Shown here one piece after another: positions 21,422-32,924 of a DNA stretch of 64,000 nucleotides (position 1 is its first letter; every line of letters starts with the position of its first letter). Below the pieces are notes generated by a model, which was given only the letters and a program-made list of their open reading frames with translations, had not been told where the DNA came from and did not search any database. The position numbers and the translations under genes were made by a program. The DNA is taken from the NCBI GenBank assembly GCA_933228675.1, contig OW121742.1, positions 113,990,156 through 114,054,155 of the forward strand. Direction: 5' to 3'. The DNA is from Stomorhina lunata (Eukaryota; Arthropoda; Insecta; Diptera; Rhiniidae).

Positions 21422-24400
21422 AACTGTCCCATGGTGGTTTAAAACGGAAAAAGTGGTAATAAATCTGTCTGATTGCATTAGTATGCATGAGAGAATTGCT
21501 AAGGAGGACCCAAACTTTCAAAATTTTGAACTTATGGTAACCCTGCACAGGCTGAATCATTGGGCGTTAAAGTACCACATTAAAAGTGAAAAATCTTTAA
21601 GACCATGTAGCTCATTTAATTATTGTCCAATATGGGTTAATTTTTTATGGAATGAGCTTGAAGAAACGAAGAAAAAACATGCGTAGTTTACTCTAATAAC
21701 TCTCATGGGTTTTAAGTCATTTCTTTTCAAAAATAAAAAAAAATAATTTTTCTCTTTAACTTTTTTTAATTTTTAACCCATTGTGCATTCTATACAAAAC
21801 TCATAATTAAAAAAATACTGACATATAGTAAGCAGTTCAGTAAATAAAACAAAGAAAACCGTTTTCAAATATCTTGAATCGTTTAATTTTGAGAAATTTC
21901 CAAAGTCAAATATTTTTCGCTTAACGAAAAAATTGCATTTTTTTCTCAAAAAGATGCTATCAATTTTTTTACGTTTTTCTCAGAAGTTTTTATTTGAAAG
22001 TCAAAGTTTTATTATATATTTTTAGAAAATGGGATTCTGGGATGATTTTGACCAAATTCTAAATCAATGCAGCATTCACTCTACATACGGCATTGGCCGT
22101 AATTTTTCAAATTTTTACGAAAATTTTTGTGTTTTCGAACTTATAACAAAAAATTCAAGACGATTTTTAAAATTTTCTGAAATGCAGCTATAAAGCTCCA
22201 AATCTTCTCTTTAGATTTCAAAAAATGAAAAATAGCGCCAGTTAATAAAAGAAACCAAAAACTCGAATTTTATAAAAAATGACAAATTTCTTTACATCAA
22301 AATTTTAATTGTAAAAAAAGGTCAATTGGGTTTCTTATTTCGAAATTTTTTAAATTGTTTTATATAAACAATAAAACAAGCTTTATTATCATCAAAAATC
22401 ACTTATGCAACTTATACAGTTTTTCGGAAATTTAAAATCAAAATTCAAAAATGATTTTTTAAAAACTAAATTTTTTGGTTTTTTTTCCCTTTTTTCCGAA
22501 ATGTTCTAGAATTTATTGAATATTATTAAAATGTTGACATTCTAGTAATTTAGACATGTTTTCCTTTCTATTGATGTATAAAACATATATAAAAAGTATT
22601 GTAAACACTTACATTTCTTGTATTAAAAACACTTGCCTCAGGTCAAAAAAATAAAAATATATGCAAAAATTGGGCAAACCTTGACTTTCTTGTTTTAAGA
22701 TTTTTCGTACATTTTTTCCACAAGCAAAGGGCTTAAGATATTTTTTATTAAAAAACTGAAAAGTGTATTTTTTCCAAAATTTGACTTGAAATTTGAAAAA
22801 ATTTTTGAATTTTGACTTTCAATTTCTCAAAAACTGTGCAAGGTACATAAATGAGTTTTTGCCTTTATAAAACCTAAATTTATTGTTTATCTAATACTAT
22901 TTAAAAATTTTCAAAAAAGAAAACCCAATTGATTTTTTTTTGCAATTAAAATTTTGATATATAGAAATTTGCCACTTTTTTATAAAATTCAATGTTCTGG
23001 ATTCGTTTGCAAATTCGCGCTATGTTTTGTTTTCGAAATCTAGAGAGAACATATGGGACTATTGAACTGCATTCCAGAAAGTTTCAAAATCGGCTTGACT
23101 TTTTTGTTATATGTTCGAGAACACAAAAATTTTCTTAAAAATTAGACAAATTTCGTTCAATGCTGTACATAAAGGGAATGTTAAACTAACGTAAAGGGAA
23201 TGATAAACTGACTTACATAAATGATTTTTTTCACTTATAAAGCTTATTTTATTGCTTATCTAAAACAATTTAAAAATTTTCAAAAAAGAACACCCAATTG
23301 ATCTTTTTTTGCAATTAAAATTATGGTGTATAGAAATTTGCCATATTTAATAAAATTCGATTTTCTGGATTCGTTTGCGAATTTGTGCTATTTTTTATTC
23401 TTGAAATCTAAAGAGAACATATGGGCCTATATAACTGCATTTTAGAAAGTTTTAAATCGGTTTGACTTTTTTTGTTGTATGTTCGAAAACACAAAAATAT
23501 TCTTAAAAATTGGGCAAATTTTATTCAATGCTATACGTAAAGGGAATGTTAAACTGACTTACGTACATGATGTTTTGCAGTTATAAAGCTTATTTTATTC
23601 TTAATCTAAAACAATTTAAAAATTTTTAAAAAAGAAAACCCAATTGATCTTTTTTTGCAATTAAAATTTTGATATATAAAAATTTGCCATTTTTTATAAA
23701 ATTCGATTTTCGGGATTCGTTTGCAAGTTCGCGCTGCTTTTTATTCTTGAAATCTAAAGAGAACATATGGGACTGTATAACTGCATTTCAGAAAGTTGCA
23801 AAATCGGTTTGACTTTTTTGTTATATGTTCGAAAGCACAAAAATTTTCTTAAAAATTAGACAAATTTCATTCAATTTTGTACGTAAAGGAAATGTTAAAC
23901 TGACGTAAAGGGAATGTTAAACTGACTTACATAAATGATTTTTTGCAGTTATAAAGCTTATTTTATTGTTTATCTAATACTATTTAAAAATTTTCAAAAA
24001 ATGAAACCCAATTGACCTTTTTTGCTATTAAAATTTTGGTGTATAGAAATTTGCCATATTTAATAAAATTCGATTTTCTGGATTCGTTTGCGAATTTGTG
24101 CTACTTTTTATTCTTGAAATCTAAAGAGAACATATGGAACTATATAACTGCATTTTAGAAAGTTTCAAAATCGGCTTGACTTTTTTGTTATATGTTCGAG
24201 AACAAAAAAATTTTCTTAAAAATTAGACAAATTTCGTTCAATGCTGTACGTAAAGGGAATGTTAAACTAACGTAAAGGGAATGATAAACTGACTTACATA
24301 AATGATTTTTTGCACTTATAAAGCTTATTTTATTGTTTATCTAAAACAATTTAAAAATTTTCAAAAAAGAAAACCCAATTGATCTTTTTTTGCAATTAAA

Positions 24401-25569
24401 ATTTTGGTGTGTAGAAATTGGTAATTTTTTATAAAATTCGATATTCTGGATTCGTTTGCAAATTCGCGCTACTTTTTATTCTTGAAATCTGAAGAGAATA
24501 TATGGGACTATATAATTTCATTTTAGAATGTTGCAAAATCGGCTTGACTTTTTTGTTATATGTTCGAGAACACAAAAATTTTCTTAAAAATTAGATAAAT
24601 TTCGTTCAATGCTGTACATAAAGGGAGAGTTAAACTTACGTAAAGGGAATGTTAAACTGACTAACATAAATGTTTTTTTGCAGTTATAAAGCTTATTTTA
24701 TTGTTTATGTAAAGCAATTTAAAAAATTTCAAAAAAGAAAACCCAATTGACCTTTTTTGCAATTAAAATTATGGTATAAAGAAATTTGCCATTTTTCATA
24801 AAAATCGATTTTTTGGATTCGAAAATGTTCGAAAACACAAAAATTTTCTTAAAAATTACACAGATTTCGTTCAATTCTGTCCTTTACGTAAATGTTAAAC
24901 GGACTTAAATTTTGGTTAAAAATAATCGTAGAACCCCAATTTTTAGGGATATATAATAAAATATTAACTTTTAATAAAAAAACTTCTCAAAAAAGTCAAA
25001 AATTTATAACTTAAAAAAAAATGAAATTTTTTTATTAAGCAAAAAATATTTGACTTTGGAAATTTCTTGACACAAAACGGTTCTAGGTATTTGAAAAAGG
25101 GTTTCACAGTTTTATTGCCTAAATTATTTGCTATATGTCAGTATTTTTTAAAAAAATATTGGTCTTAATATTGAATGCACAATCGGCCAAAAACTAAAAA
25201 AAGTCGAATAGAAAAATTAGTTTTTTAATTTTCAAAGTGATATAACTTAAAACCCATAACAGTTATTATAGTAAAGTAAAGATGTTTTTTCTTTGTTTCT
25301 TTAAGCTCATTCTAAAATATAGAAAATCAGCCATATCGGACTGTAATTGAAAGAGCTATACGGTCCAAGAACATTTTTTCTAAGGTAATATACTTTGATG
25401 CCCCATAATTCACCCTCTGTAAATACAGGGTAAACATAAATCTAAAATTCGAAAAGCTTGGGTACTCCTTAACAATTCTTTCACACATACTGATAAAATC
25501 TGACTTACAGTTTAGAAGATATAGACATATTACCAATTTTTTTTTGTTTCAAATCTCTATGCGACATTT
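21422..25569. mobile_element. Foldback-like unit with long imperfect inverted repeats
   Basis: The left arm 21,422-22,490 is matched in reverse complement by the right arm, whose outer part lies at about 24,905-25,569 and inner part at 22,760-22,900. Shared blocks include GAAATTTCCAAAGTCAAATA and GTGCATTC next to CCATTGTG/CGATTGTG. Between the right-arm ends a ~365-bp unit is amplified. The centre is about 22,500-22,750. The outer arm ends encode similar short peptides (21,453-21,686 + and 25,327-25,536 -) with ISM-x-ERI-x-KE in common, possibly remnants of one gene. Confidence 0.7.
22800..24900 (+). repeat. ~365-bp direct repeats, about 5-6 copies
   Basis: The marker AAAGGGAATGTTAAACT recurs near 23,171, 23,540, 23,887, 24,251 and 24,620. 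Each unit also has AACCCAATTGA, TTTGCAATTAAAAT and GAGAACATATGG. One inverted copy lies at 22,080-22,440 in the left arm of the foldback unit. Confidence 0.85.
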
Positions 25570-25662
25570 ATAGCCTAATTTTATCTTCATGTGAGTCATG
25601 TATAAATAAATTTTCAAAAATTATCTTTTTTTATTAATTCAACTCAAATTTTATATAGAATT

Positions 25663-26342
25663 CTAATAGTATGCAGAGCCATCATCATTATCTCCAAGTA
25701 GTTCAAGTTCAAACATTGGCTCGTCTTCCTCATTTTCTTGATAGACTTCGTTTAAAACATCTTCACCATTAAATAGGGGTTCCATTTCATTCTCATTATT
25801 GTTATAATCATCATAATAATCATCTTTTTCTCCAATGACACTTTCAGCATTTTCATCAAAATCCTCCAGATCTTCATCGAACTCACTTACCTTATCTCTT
25901 ACCAAATCATTTTCATTCGGCATATTTTTCGGTTGTTCTAAATTTCCCCGATTTTCGCTTAATATCTGATTGCAATTTATGCAAAAATATAAATTTGTAT
26001 TATAGTCCACCTGATGGCCATGTTTATCGATATAAATCATTTTGATTTCCTCCAAAGCTTTTAAATTTCCATTCCCTGGCTTTTCGTTTGTAGAATTTTT
26101 GATAACTTCTTGAGATTTTGAAACATTTTCATCATTTAGTGCTTCCGGAGTTATTTTTTCTTCAGTGTCTAAGTTATGTTCATAGGGACTTACGGTAGAA
26201 GCTGTAAAGCTTTCAGGTATGGCAGCTTTGAAATTTATTTCCGATATTTCGGGTACAGTTTTAGGTTGTAAGCTTTCTAAAAGCTTGCCATTTTTAGTTG
26301 AGGAGATATTTGCAGCTTTACCAGAAGATATAAGAGAAAAAG
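25663..26342 (-). CDS. Probable 3'-terminal exon of an acidic protein, unknown function
   Basis: The minus-strand frame is open from 26,373 to a TAG at 25,663 with no ATG near its beginning. A good splice acceptor (AACTTTTTCAG) ends at 26,343, so the exon would start at 26,342 and code for about 225 residues. Visible features are a Ser/Thr/Lys-rich first half, then IDKHGHQVDY and a CxxC pair (FCINCNQ), then a very acidic C-terminal third rich in E, D and N. A minus-strand AATAAA lies about 30 nt past the stop. No domain was recognised, and the acidic tail suggests a nuclear or chaperone-like protein only weakly. The preceding exons were not found. Confidence 0.5.
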
Positions 26343-27715
26343 CTGAAAAAGTTGTTTTTTTTCCAATTATTAGTTAAAGCTTTTCTTTTAAAAGTTTTTT
26401 ATATAACAACCTATGATACAAATTTCAAATTTAGGAAGAAACATTTTTGTTTTTATTTTCTAGAACAATTGCTTAAAATCTTAAGTAATTTTCTTAAGTT
26501 ATAAACATTTTATTATAGAACTTTTTTCTTTTTTCAAATTTTCTAATGAACTAAACTTTTTTTACTGCAGCTCCATCTCTTTTATAGGCCAGTTACAAAA
26601 TGTTAAATTATGATCTTGTTTACATTCTAAACATTTGTGTAAATAAGTAAATTTAAACAAAATTTGAATATTAAAGCTAATGAGCACCTTTTATCCAATC
26701 GATTGTTATCATATCTGGGTAAGTCTTGTAATACAGATACCAAATTCGTAAGTATCTAAGATGAAGTTAAAGAAAAAGCTTTTCCGATTTTGCAAATGTT
26801 TGCAAATTTTGGAATAATGATCAAAGTCTTAATTGGTAGATTTATTGTGGTATGAAAAATTATATTCCAGCAGCACTAGGACATTAATATATAGGTCAAG
26901 TCTTAGATACTTAAACCAGATTTCCGTTTTCTAGGTCAAGTTTTAGATACTTTAAGCAGATTTCCATTATCTGACAGAAACTCTGTAACTTTTTAACTAA
27001 TAAAGATTTTGTAGTCGTTCCCTTTTAAGTTAATAGATAACATCTGAAATTTTTACCGAGTTTAGGTTTTAGTTTAGATCTATGAAGAACTTTAAACTTA
27101 AAGTTCAAATTTTCGATCTGTAATTCCGTTTCAAATTTGCCAACCAATTTTTACCCACTTCCTCTTAACCGATTTGGCTCGAATTTAGGCCACAAGCCAA
27201 TCTTGGAGGACAACATAATATTCTGCCATCCTTAGGTTAGTCCCTATTTTCGTTGAGGTATTTTAAATATTTTCATTAGGATGGCCCAAATGGTACAAAA
27301 ATTTAAAATTCTAATTTTTAAAGTTGAATATCTTTAAAACCATAAGAGATAGGATTCGCATGTCGAGACGTTTTTTGTAGATCTTGACCTACTTATTTAT
27401 TATTTAGTATGATTTTTCAGATCAGTTAGGAAATTACAATTATATAACGTTTTAAGTGATTTAAATTTCCAACCCATTTTTACCCACTTCCTCTTAACCG
27501 ATTTGGCTTAAATTCAGGGCACAAACCTTAGCCCACAAACTTAGCTTAGCCCCTATTTTCATTGAGGTATTTCCCTATTTTCATTAGGATGGCCCAAATG
27601 AAACAAAAATTAAAAATTTTTAATTTTTAAAGTCGAATATCTTTAAAACCATAAGAGATAGGATGACCTACGTGTTTATTATATATCGTTTTAAGTGATT
27701 TGTGAGTCTGAGGTG
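26343..27715. other. Intron or intergenic sequence with a ~330-bp direct duplication
   Basis: The block with TTTTTACCCACTTCCTCTTA at 27,148 recurs at 27,477, together with GAATATCTTTAAAACCATAA. No gene seen here. Confidence 0.6.
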
Positions 27716-28920
27716 CGCCGCACAGTGGGTTGAAAAAAACAAGGGAAATAATTTAATAACTTTTAAACGGTTATCTTATTATCATAAAATATTTGGCTAT
27801 TGAGGACGATTATTGGAGCTTAAGTTTTGAATTTAGAGTCTGTAGACTTTTCAGGATGGAAGCTATATGCCCTCAAAGTAGGGCACCTCAGGTTTTTCGT
27901 AAAATTAAAAACAATCGAGAAGTCACATTTTTGATCCGATATAAAAGACCAGGAGTATTCGAGATTAAGTTTGGAATTTGAAGTCTGTAGACTTATCAGG
28001 AGGTTAGCTATATGCCCTCAAGGTATGGCACTTTGGGTTTTTCGAAAATTAAAAACGATCCAGAAGTCACATTTTTCCTCCGATATAAAAGAGGAGGAGT
28101 ATTCGAGCTTAAGTTTAGAATTTGGAGTCTGTAGACTTATCAGGCGGGGAGCTGAATGCCCTCAAAGTAGGGCACCTCGGGTTTTCATAAAATTGAAAAC
28201 GTTCCTGAAGTCACATTTTTGATCCGATATAAAAGTGGAGAAGTATTCGAGCTTAAGTTTAGAATTTGGAGTCTGTAGACTTATTAGGAGGGGAGCTATA
28301 TGCCCTCAAGGTAGAGCACTTTGGGTTTTTCGAAAATTAAAAACGATCCAAAAGTCACATTTCTGATCCGATAAATAAGAGAAGGACTATTCGATCTTAA
28401 GTTAAAAATTTAGAGTCTTTAGACTTATTAGAAGGGGAGCTATATGACCTCAAAGTAGGGCACCTCGGGTTTTTCGAAAAATTTAAAATGTTCCAGAGGT
28501 CACATTTTTGATGCGATATAAAAGAAGAGGAGTATTCGAGCTTAAGTTTAGAATTTGAAGTCTGTAGACTTATCAGGAGGGGAGGTATATGCCCTCAAGG
28601 TAGGGCACTTTGGGTTTTTCGAAAATTAAAAACGTTCCAGAAGTCACATTTTTGATACAATATAAAAGGGGAGGAGTATTCTTGCTTAACTTTAGAATTT
28701 GCACTCTGTAGACTTATTAGGACCTCGGTCTAAAAGTCACATTTTTAATCCGATATAAAAGATTTGTATACGTACGAAATCTGCTAGTTGAGATCTACAA
28801 AAAATACACGTATGGTTTATCTACTATAGTTTATGAGATATTTGATACTATAGTTTATTTGATATTTGATATCGGATCTTGAATTATTTCCCTACATGTT
28901 TTTCAACTGACTTTGCGGCG
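27716..28920. mobile_element. TIR element filled with a tandem array
   Basis: The left end CGCCGCACAGTGGGTTGAAA with GGGAAATAATT is mirrored at the right by AATTATTTCCC...TTTCAACTGACTTTGCGGCG. Terminal repeats are about 40 bp and imperfect. It has no transposase and no clear target duplication. Most of the interior is a ~144-bp tandem repeat. Confidence 0.7.
27780..28760 (+). repeat. ~144-bp tandem repeat, about seven copies
   Basis: GTCTGTAGACTT (itself nearly palindromic) recurs near 27,839, 27,985, 28,129, 28,271, 28,415, 28,560 and 28,704. Units also share GCCCTCAAGGTAGGGCA and CAGAAGTCACATTTTTGATC. Open frames in this block are by-products of the repeats. Confidence 0.9.
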
Positions 28921-29765
28921 AAAATGTTATAAATATGTTTTCCATTGGTCCATATTTGACCTTAAGTTTTGAAATAGTCTGGCTTGATTTATGATTAAGA
29001 AACAGCTGTTTCTTACTTGTTTTCTTCTGAAAAAAGTTTTACCAAATTTAAATCCCAAACCGGATTTTGTGAGTCTTTAGAATTCTCGATCATGATCTTG
29101 GTGGTTATATTTTTAAGAAGATCCCTTGATATTATACTCTTTTGTATATTCTTTTCAAAAGTATTGAACGATTTGACAACTGATCACTATAAGGGAAACC
29201 TCCATATTTCTGCTCGATCTCTTTCTGTCTCTCTCTCTCCCTCTCTCTCTCTATTGATCTTCACTTACTTAAAGCTTACTCTTGAGTAAACTTTAACTTT
29301 TATTTATTAAATGCAGTTAATAAAAGCTTTTGAATTCATGAATTGTTTATACAAAATTCTCGCTCCCAAAAACGTGTTTCCTCCCTCCCTCTCTCACCTC
29401 TCTTTCGACCAAGATCAGCGGCATCAGACAGCAAATGTAAACAAACTATAAATGATAAAGACAAATACGATAAAAACAAAAATAACAACAAATTGACTGA
29501 CAAGATCAAGTGGGGGCCAGGAGGTAGTTTGGCTACTGTCATATTAAAAAGAACAAAAAAAATTTTTGTTAAATATTTTGTATTTTTTCACATAAGCGTT
29601 TTTTACTCAAATTTTTATTATTGCTAATTTTTTTTTGTGAATTAAAACCCTTAGTCTCCCTTTAAAGTTTAAACAAAAACGTTACGAAAACGCTTGATAA
29701 ACGGAACATAAAAAAATCAAAAATAAACAATTCTTAAAGATTCTTAATTAATTAATAACAAAAAA
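28921..29765 (+). promoter_or_regulatory. Upstream region of the membrane-protein exon, with CT-rich tracts
   Basis: CT-rich tracts at about 29,216-29,252 and 29,383-29,405 resemble GAGA-factor sites common in fly promoters. The 60 nt before 29,766 are A-rich, as in a fly 5' UTR. No TATA box or initiator could be assigned with confidence. Confidence 0.35.
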
Positions 29766-30066
29766 ATGCTTAACGAAACTTACGCTCATATTGTCATCAA
29801 TGAAGATCAATTGCTTCTGTACTCTACCATGTCAAATTTGACACATCCCTTCGACAACAGCACCACTGTTGTCATGATGGTTTTGGCCTGGTTTATTTTG
29901 ATTCTAGGATTTTCGATTTGTTGCTGTTCTCAGTGTTTTCGAAACGGCTATTGGTCCAGTAAGTGGCGTTCTTGTGGCTTGGATGGTTTTGGTGGTCGTA
30001 GTGTAAATGGTGATGCGAATGGTGGTAACGATAGTACCAGTATAACGACCATAGCCGGTTATGTGG
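29766..30066 (+). CDS. First coding exon of a single-pass membrane protein, unknown function
   Basis: The ATG at 29,766 has an A-rich context with A at -3. The frame runs 100 codons plus one base to a consensus donor GGTAAGT (intron GT at 30,067), giving a phase-1 junction. The protein begins with about 33 residues carrying three N-glycosylation sequons (N3-E-T, N24-L-T, N31-S-T). A hydrophobic span follows at about 35-56 (VVMMVLAWFILILGF), then the juxtamembrane ICCCSQCF and a Gly/Ser/Asn-rich stretch with basic residues just inside. With no cleavable signal and positive charge after the span, an N-outside, C-inside topology is likely. The clustered cysteines could be palmitoylated. I do not recognise the family, and the next exon was not found. 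Confidence 0.65.
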
Positions 30067-30566
30067 GTAAGTTTTTATTAAAAAAAAAAAAAACATTTTT
30101 TTGTTAGGGAGGCAAGAAATTTCATTAATAAAAGCCAGAAGCTGATAAGAATAAATAATGAAAGAGAGTAATTAAACAAAAAATTAAAAAGTAGAAAGAT
30201 TGCTCATAATCTGAGAAAAAAATAAGCTTTTTGTAATAAAGCTTTTAAAGTCTAACTTAAGGCGCTGCTTAATACCCACATCTCTCAAAATGTTTCATTT
30301 TTATGTTCTAATATCAATTTACTTACTGATCATAATATTATATTACTTACTGATCACACTAGGCATCAAAGGGCAATTTAAGAAGTTCCCGGCAACCCTA
30401 AACAATTTAGAAAACAAAATTTTAGCATTTTAGAGCAAAAGTTAATACATAAAGCAATATAACTTTTTATAATGAAAACCTAGAAAATAAATTTTATTTC
30501 CATTTTAAGCCCAAAGGGTATACTGTTGATAAATCTATAAATCATCTGCATACATTTGCATATTTG
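30067..30566 (+). other. Start of an intron
   Basis: Follows the donor at 30,067. AT-rich, no further exon seen. Confidence 0.5.
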
Positions 30567-32921
30567 GAAATTTTTTTCTATAGAAAAAATTTTAAGAAAA
30601 TTTTTTTTTTCTTTTTAATAGAAAAAATTTTGAGACCAAGTTTTTTCTATATAAAAAAAAATTAAGACCAAGTTTTTTCTAAAGAAAAAATTTTGGGACC
30701 ATGTTTTTTTATAGAAAAAAATTTGAGACCAAGTTTTTTCTAAAGAAAAAAATTTAAAACCAAGTTTTTTTTATAGAAAAAAATTTGAGAGCAAGTTTTT
30801 TGTAAAGAAAAAATTTTGAGACCATGGTTTTTCTAAAGAAAAAAATTTGTTTCAAACAAATTTGTTTCTATAGAAAAAGTTTTGAGACAAATTTTAAGAC
30901 CAAATTTTTTCTAAAGAAAAAGTTTTGAGACCAAATTTTTTCTAAAGAAAAAATTTTGAGACCAAGTTTTTTCTAAAGAAAAAATTTTGAGACCAAGTTT
31001 TTTCTATAGAAAAAATTTTGAGACCAAGTTTTTTCTATAGAAAAAATTTCTGAGACAAATTTTTTTCTATAGAAAAATTTTTGAGATAAAGTTTTTTCTA
31101 TAGAAACAATTTTGAGGCCAAGTTTTTTTTATAGAAAAAATTTTGGAGACAAATTTTTTTCTATAGATAAAATTTTGAGAGCAATTTTTTTCTATAGAAA
31201 AATTTTGAGACCAAAGTTTTTTTCAATAGAAAAAATTTTAGACAAATTTTTTTTTAATAGAAAAAATTTGAGACAATTTTTTTTAAATAGAAAAAATTTG
31301 AGACAAATTTTTTTCTATAGAAACAATTTGAGCTAACTTTTTTTCTATAGATAAAATTTGAGACAAATTTTTTTCCATAGAAAAAATTTGAGACAAATTT
31401 TTTTCTATAGAAACGATTTTGAGACCAAGTTTTTTGAAAAAAATTTGTCAGAAAATTTTTTGTATAGAAAAAAATTTGTCAGAAAATTTTTTCTATACAA
31501 AAAAATATGTCAGAAAATTTTTTCTATAGAAAAAAATTTGTCAGAAAATTTTTTCTATAGGAAACAAATTCTAACAAATTTTTTTCTATAGGAAAAAAAT
31601 TCTAACAAATTTTTTCTATAGAAAAATTTTCTGACAAATTTTTTTCTATAGAAAAAAATTTGTCAGAAATTTTTTTTCTATACAAAAAAATTTGTCAGAA
31701 AATTTTTTCTATACAAAAAAATTTGTCAGAAAATGTTTTCTATACAAAAAAATTTGTCATAAAATTTTTCTATAGAAAAAATTTGTTAGAATTTTTTTCC
31801 TATAGAAAAAAATTTGTTAGAATTTGTTTCCTATAGAAAAAAATTTGTCAGAAAATTTTTTCTATAGAAATAAATTTGTCAGAAAATTTTTTCTATAGAA
31901 AAAAATTTGTCAGAAAATTTTTTCTATAGAAAAAAATTTGTCAGAAAATTTTTTCTATAGAAAAAAATTTGTCAGAAATTATTTTTCTATAGAAAAATAT
32001 TTCTCAGAAAATTGTTTCTATGGAAAACAATTTATCTCAAAATTTTTTCTTTAGAAAAAAATTTGTCAGAAAAAAATTTGCCTCCCAAATTTTTTCTATA
32101 GAAAAAAATTTGTCTCAAAAATTTTTTCTATAGAAAAAAATTTGTCTCAAAAATTTTTTCTATAGAAAACAATTTGTCTCAAAAATTTTTTCTATAGAAA
32201 CAAAATTTGTCTCAAAAATTTTTTCTATGGAAAAAAATTTGTCTCCCAAATTTTTTCTATGGAAAAAAAAATTGTCTCCCAAATTTGTTCTATAGAAAGA
32301 AATTTGTCTCCCAAATTTTTTCTATAGGAAAACATTTGTCAGAAAACTTTGTCCATACAAAAAATTTGTCCCAAATTGTTTTTATAGAAAAAAATTAGTC
32401 TCTCAAATTTTTTCTATCGAAAAAACTTGGTCTCAAAATTTTTTCGATAGAAAAAATTTTTCTCATAATATTTTCTATAGAAAAATATTTGTCTGAAAAT
32501 TTTTTCGGTAAAAAAAATTCGCTAAAAATTTTCTTTATAGAAAAAACTTGGTCTCAAAATTTTTCGATAGAAAAAACTTGGTCTCAAAATTTTTTCTATA
32601 GAAAAAACTTGGTCTATAAAGAACTTGGTTTAAAATTTTTTTCTATAGAAAATACTTTTTCTCAAAATTTTTATTATAGACAAAAATTTGTCACAAAATT
32701 TTTTTTTATAGAAAAAAATTTGTCTCAAAATTTTTTCTATAGAAAAAAATTTGTCACAAAATTTTTTCTATAGAAAAAAATTTGCAGAAAAATTTTTCTA
32801 TACAAAAAAATTTTTCAGAAAATTTTTTCTATAGAAAAAAATTTGTCAGAAAATTTTTTCTATAGAAAAAAAATTTCTAAAAAATTTTTTCTATAGAAAA
32901 AAATTTGTCTCAAAATTTGTT
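30567..32921. repeat. 31-bp palindromic satellite array C, internally inverted
   Basis: About 75 degenerate units of roughly 31 bp with core TTTTTCTATAGAAAAA. Early units (30.6-31.1 kb) have the spacer TTTTGAGACCAAG. The middle has AAATTTGTCAGAAAA. Late units (32.1-32.7 kb) have AAATTTGTCTCAAAA and CTTGGTCTCAAAA, the reverse complement of the early spacer. The array is thus roughly mirror-arranged. Open frames such as FFYRKNL repeats arise from the repeat. Confidence 0.9.
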
Positions 32922-32924
32922 CTT

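Noticed and set aside
27793..28222. Overlapping frames with CRL-x-R repeats
   Set aside because: Translation of the 144-bp repeats. The frames do not persist across all copies.
31112..32773. Lys/Phe/Asn-rich open frames with FFYRKNL repeats
   Set aside because: They follow the 31-bp repeats of array C and shift frame with every indel.
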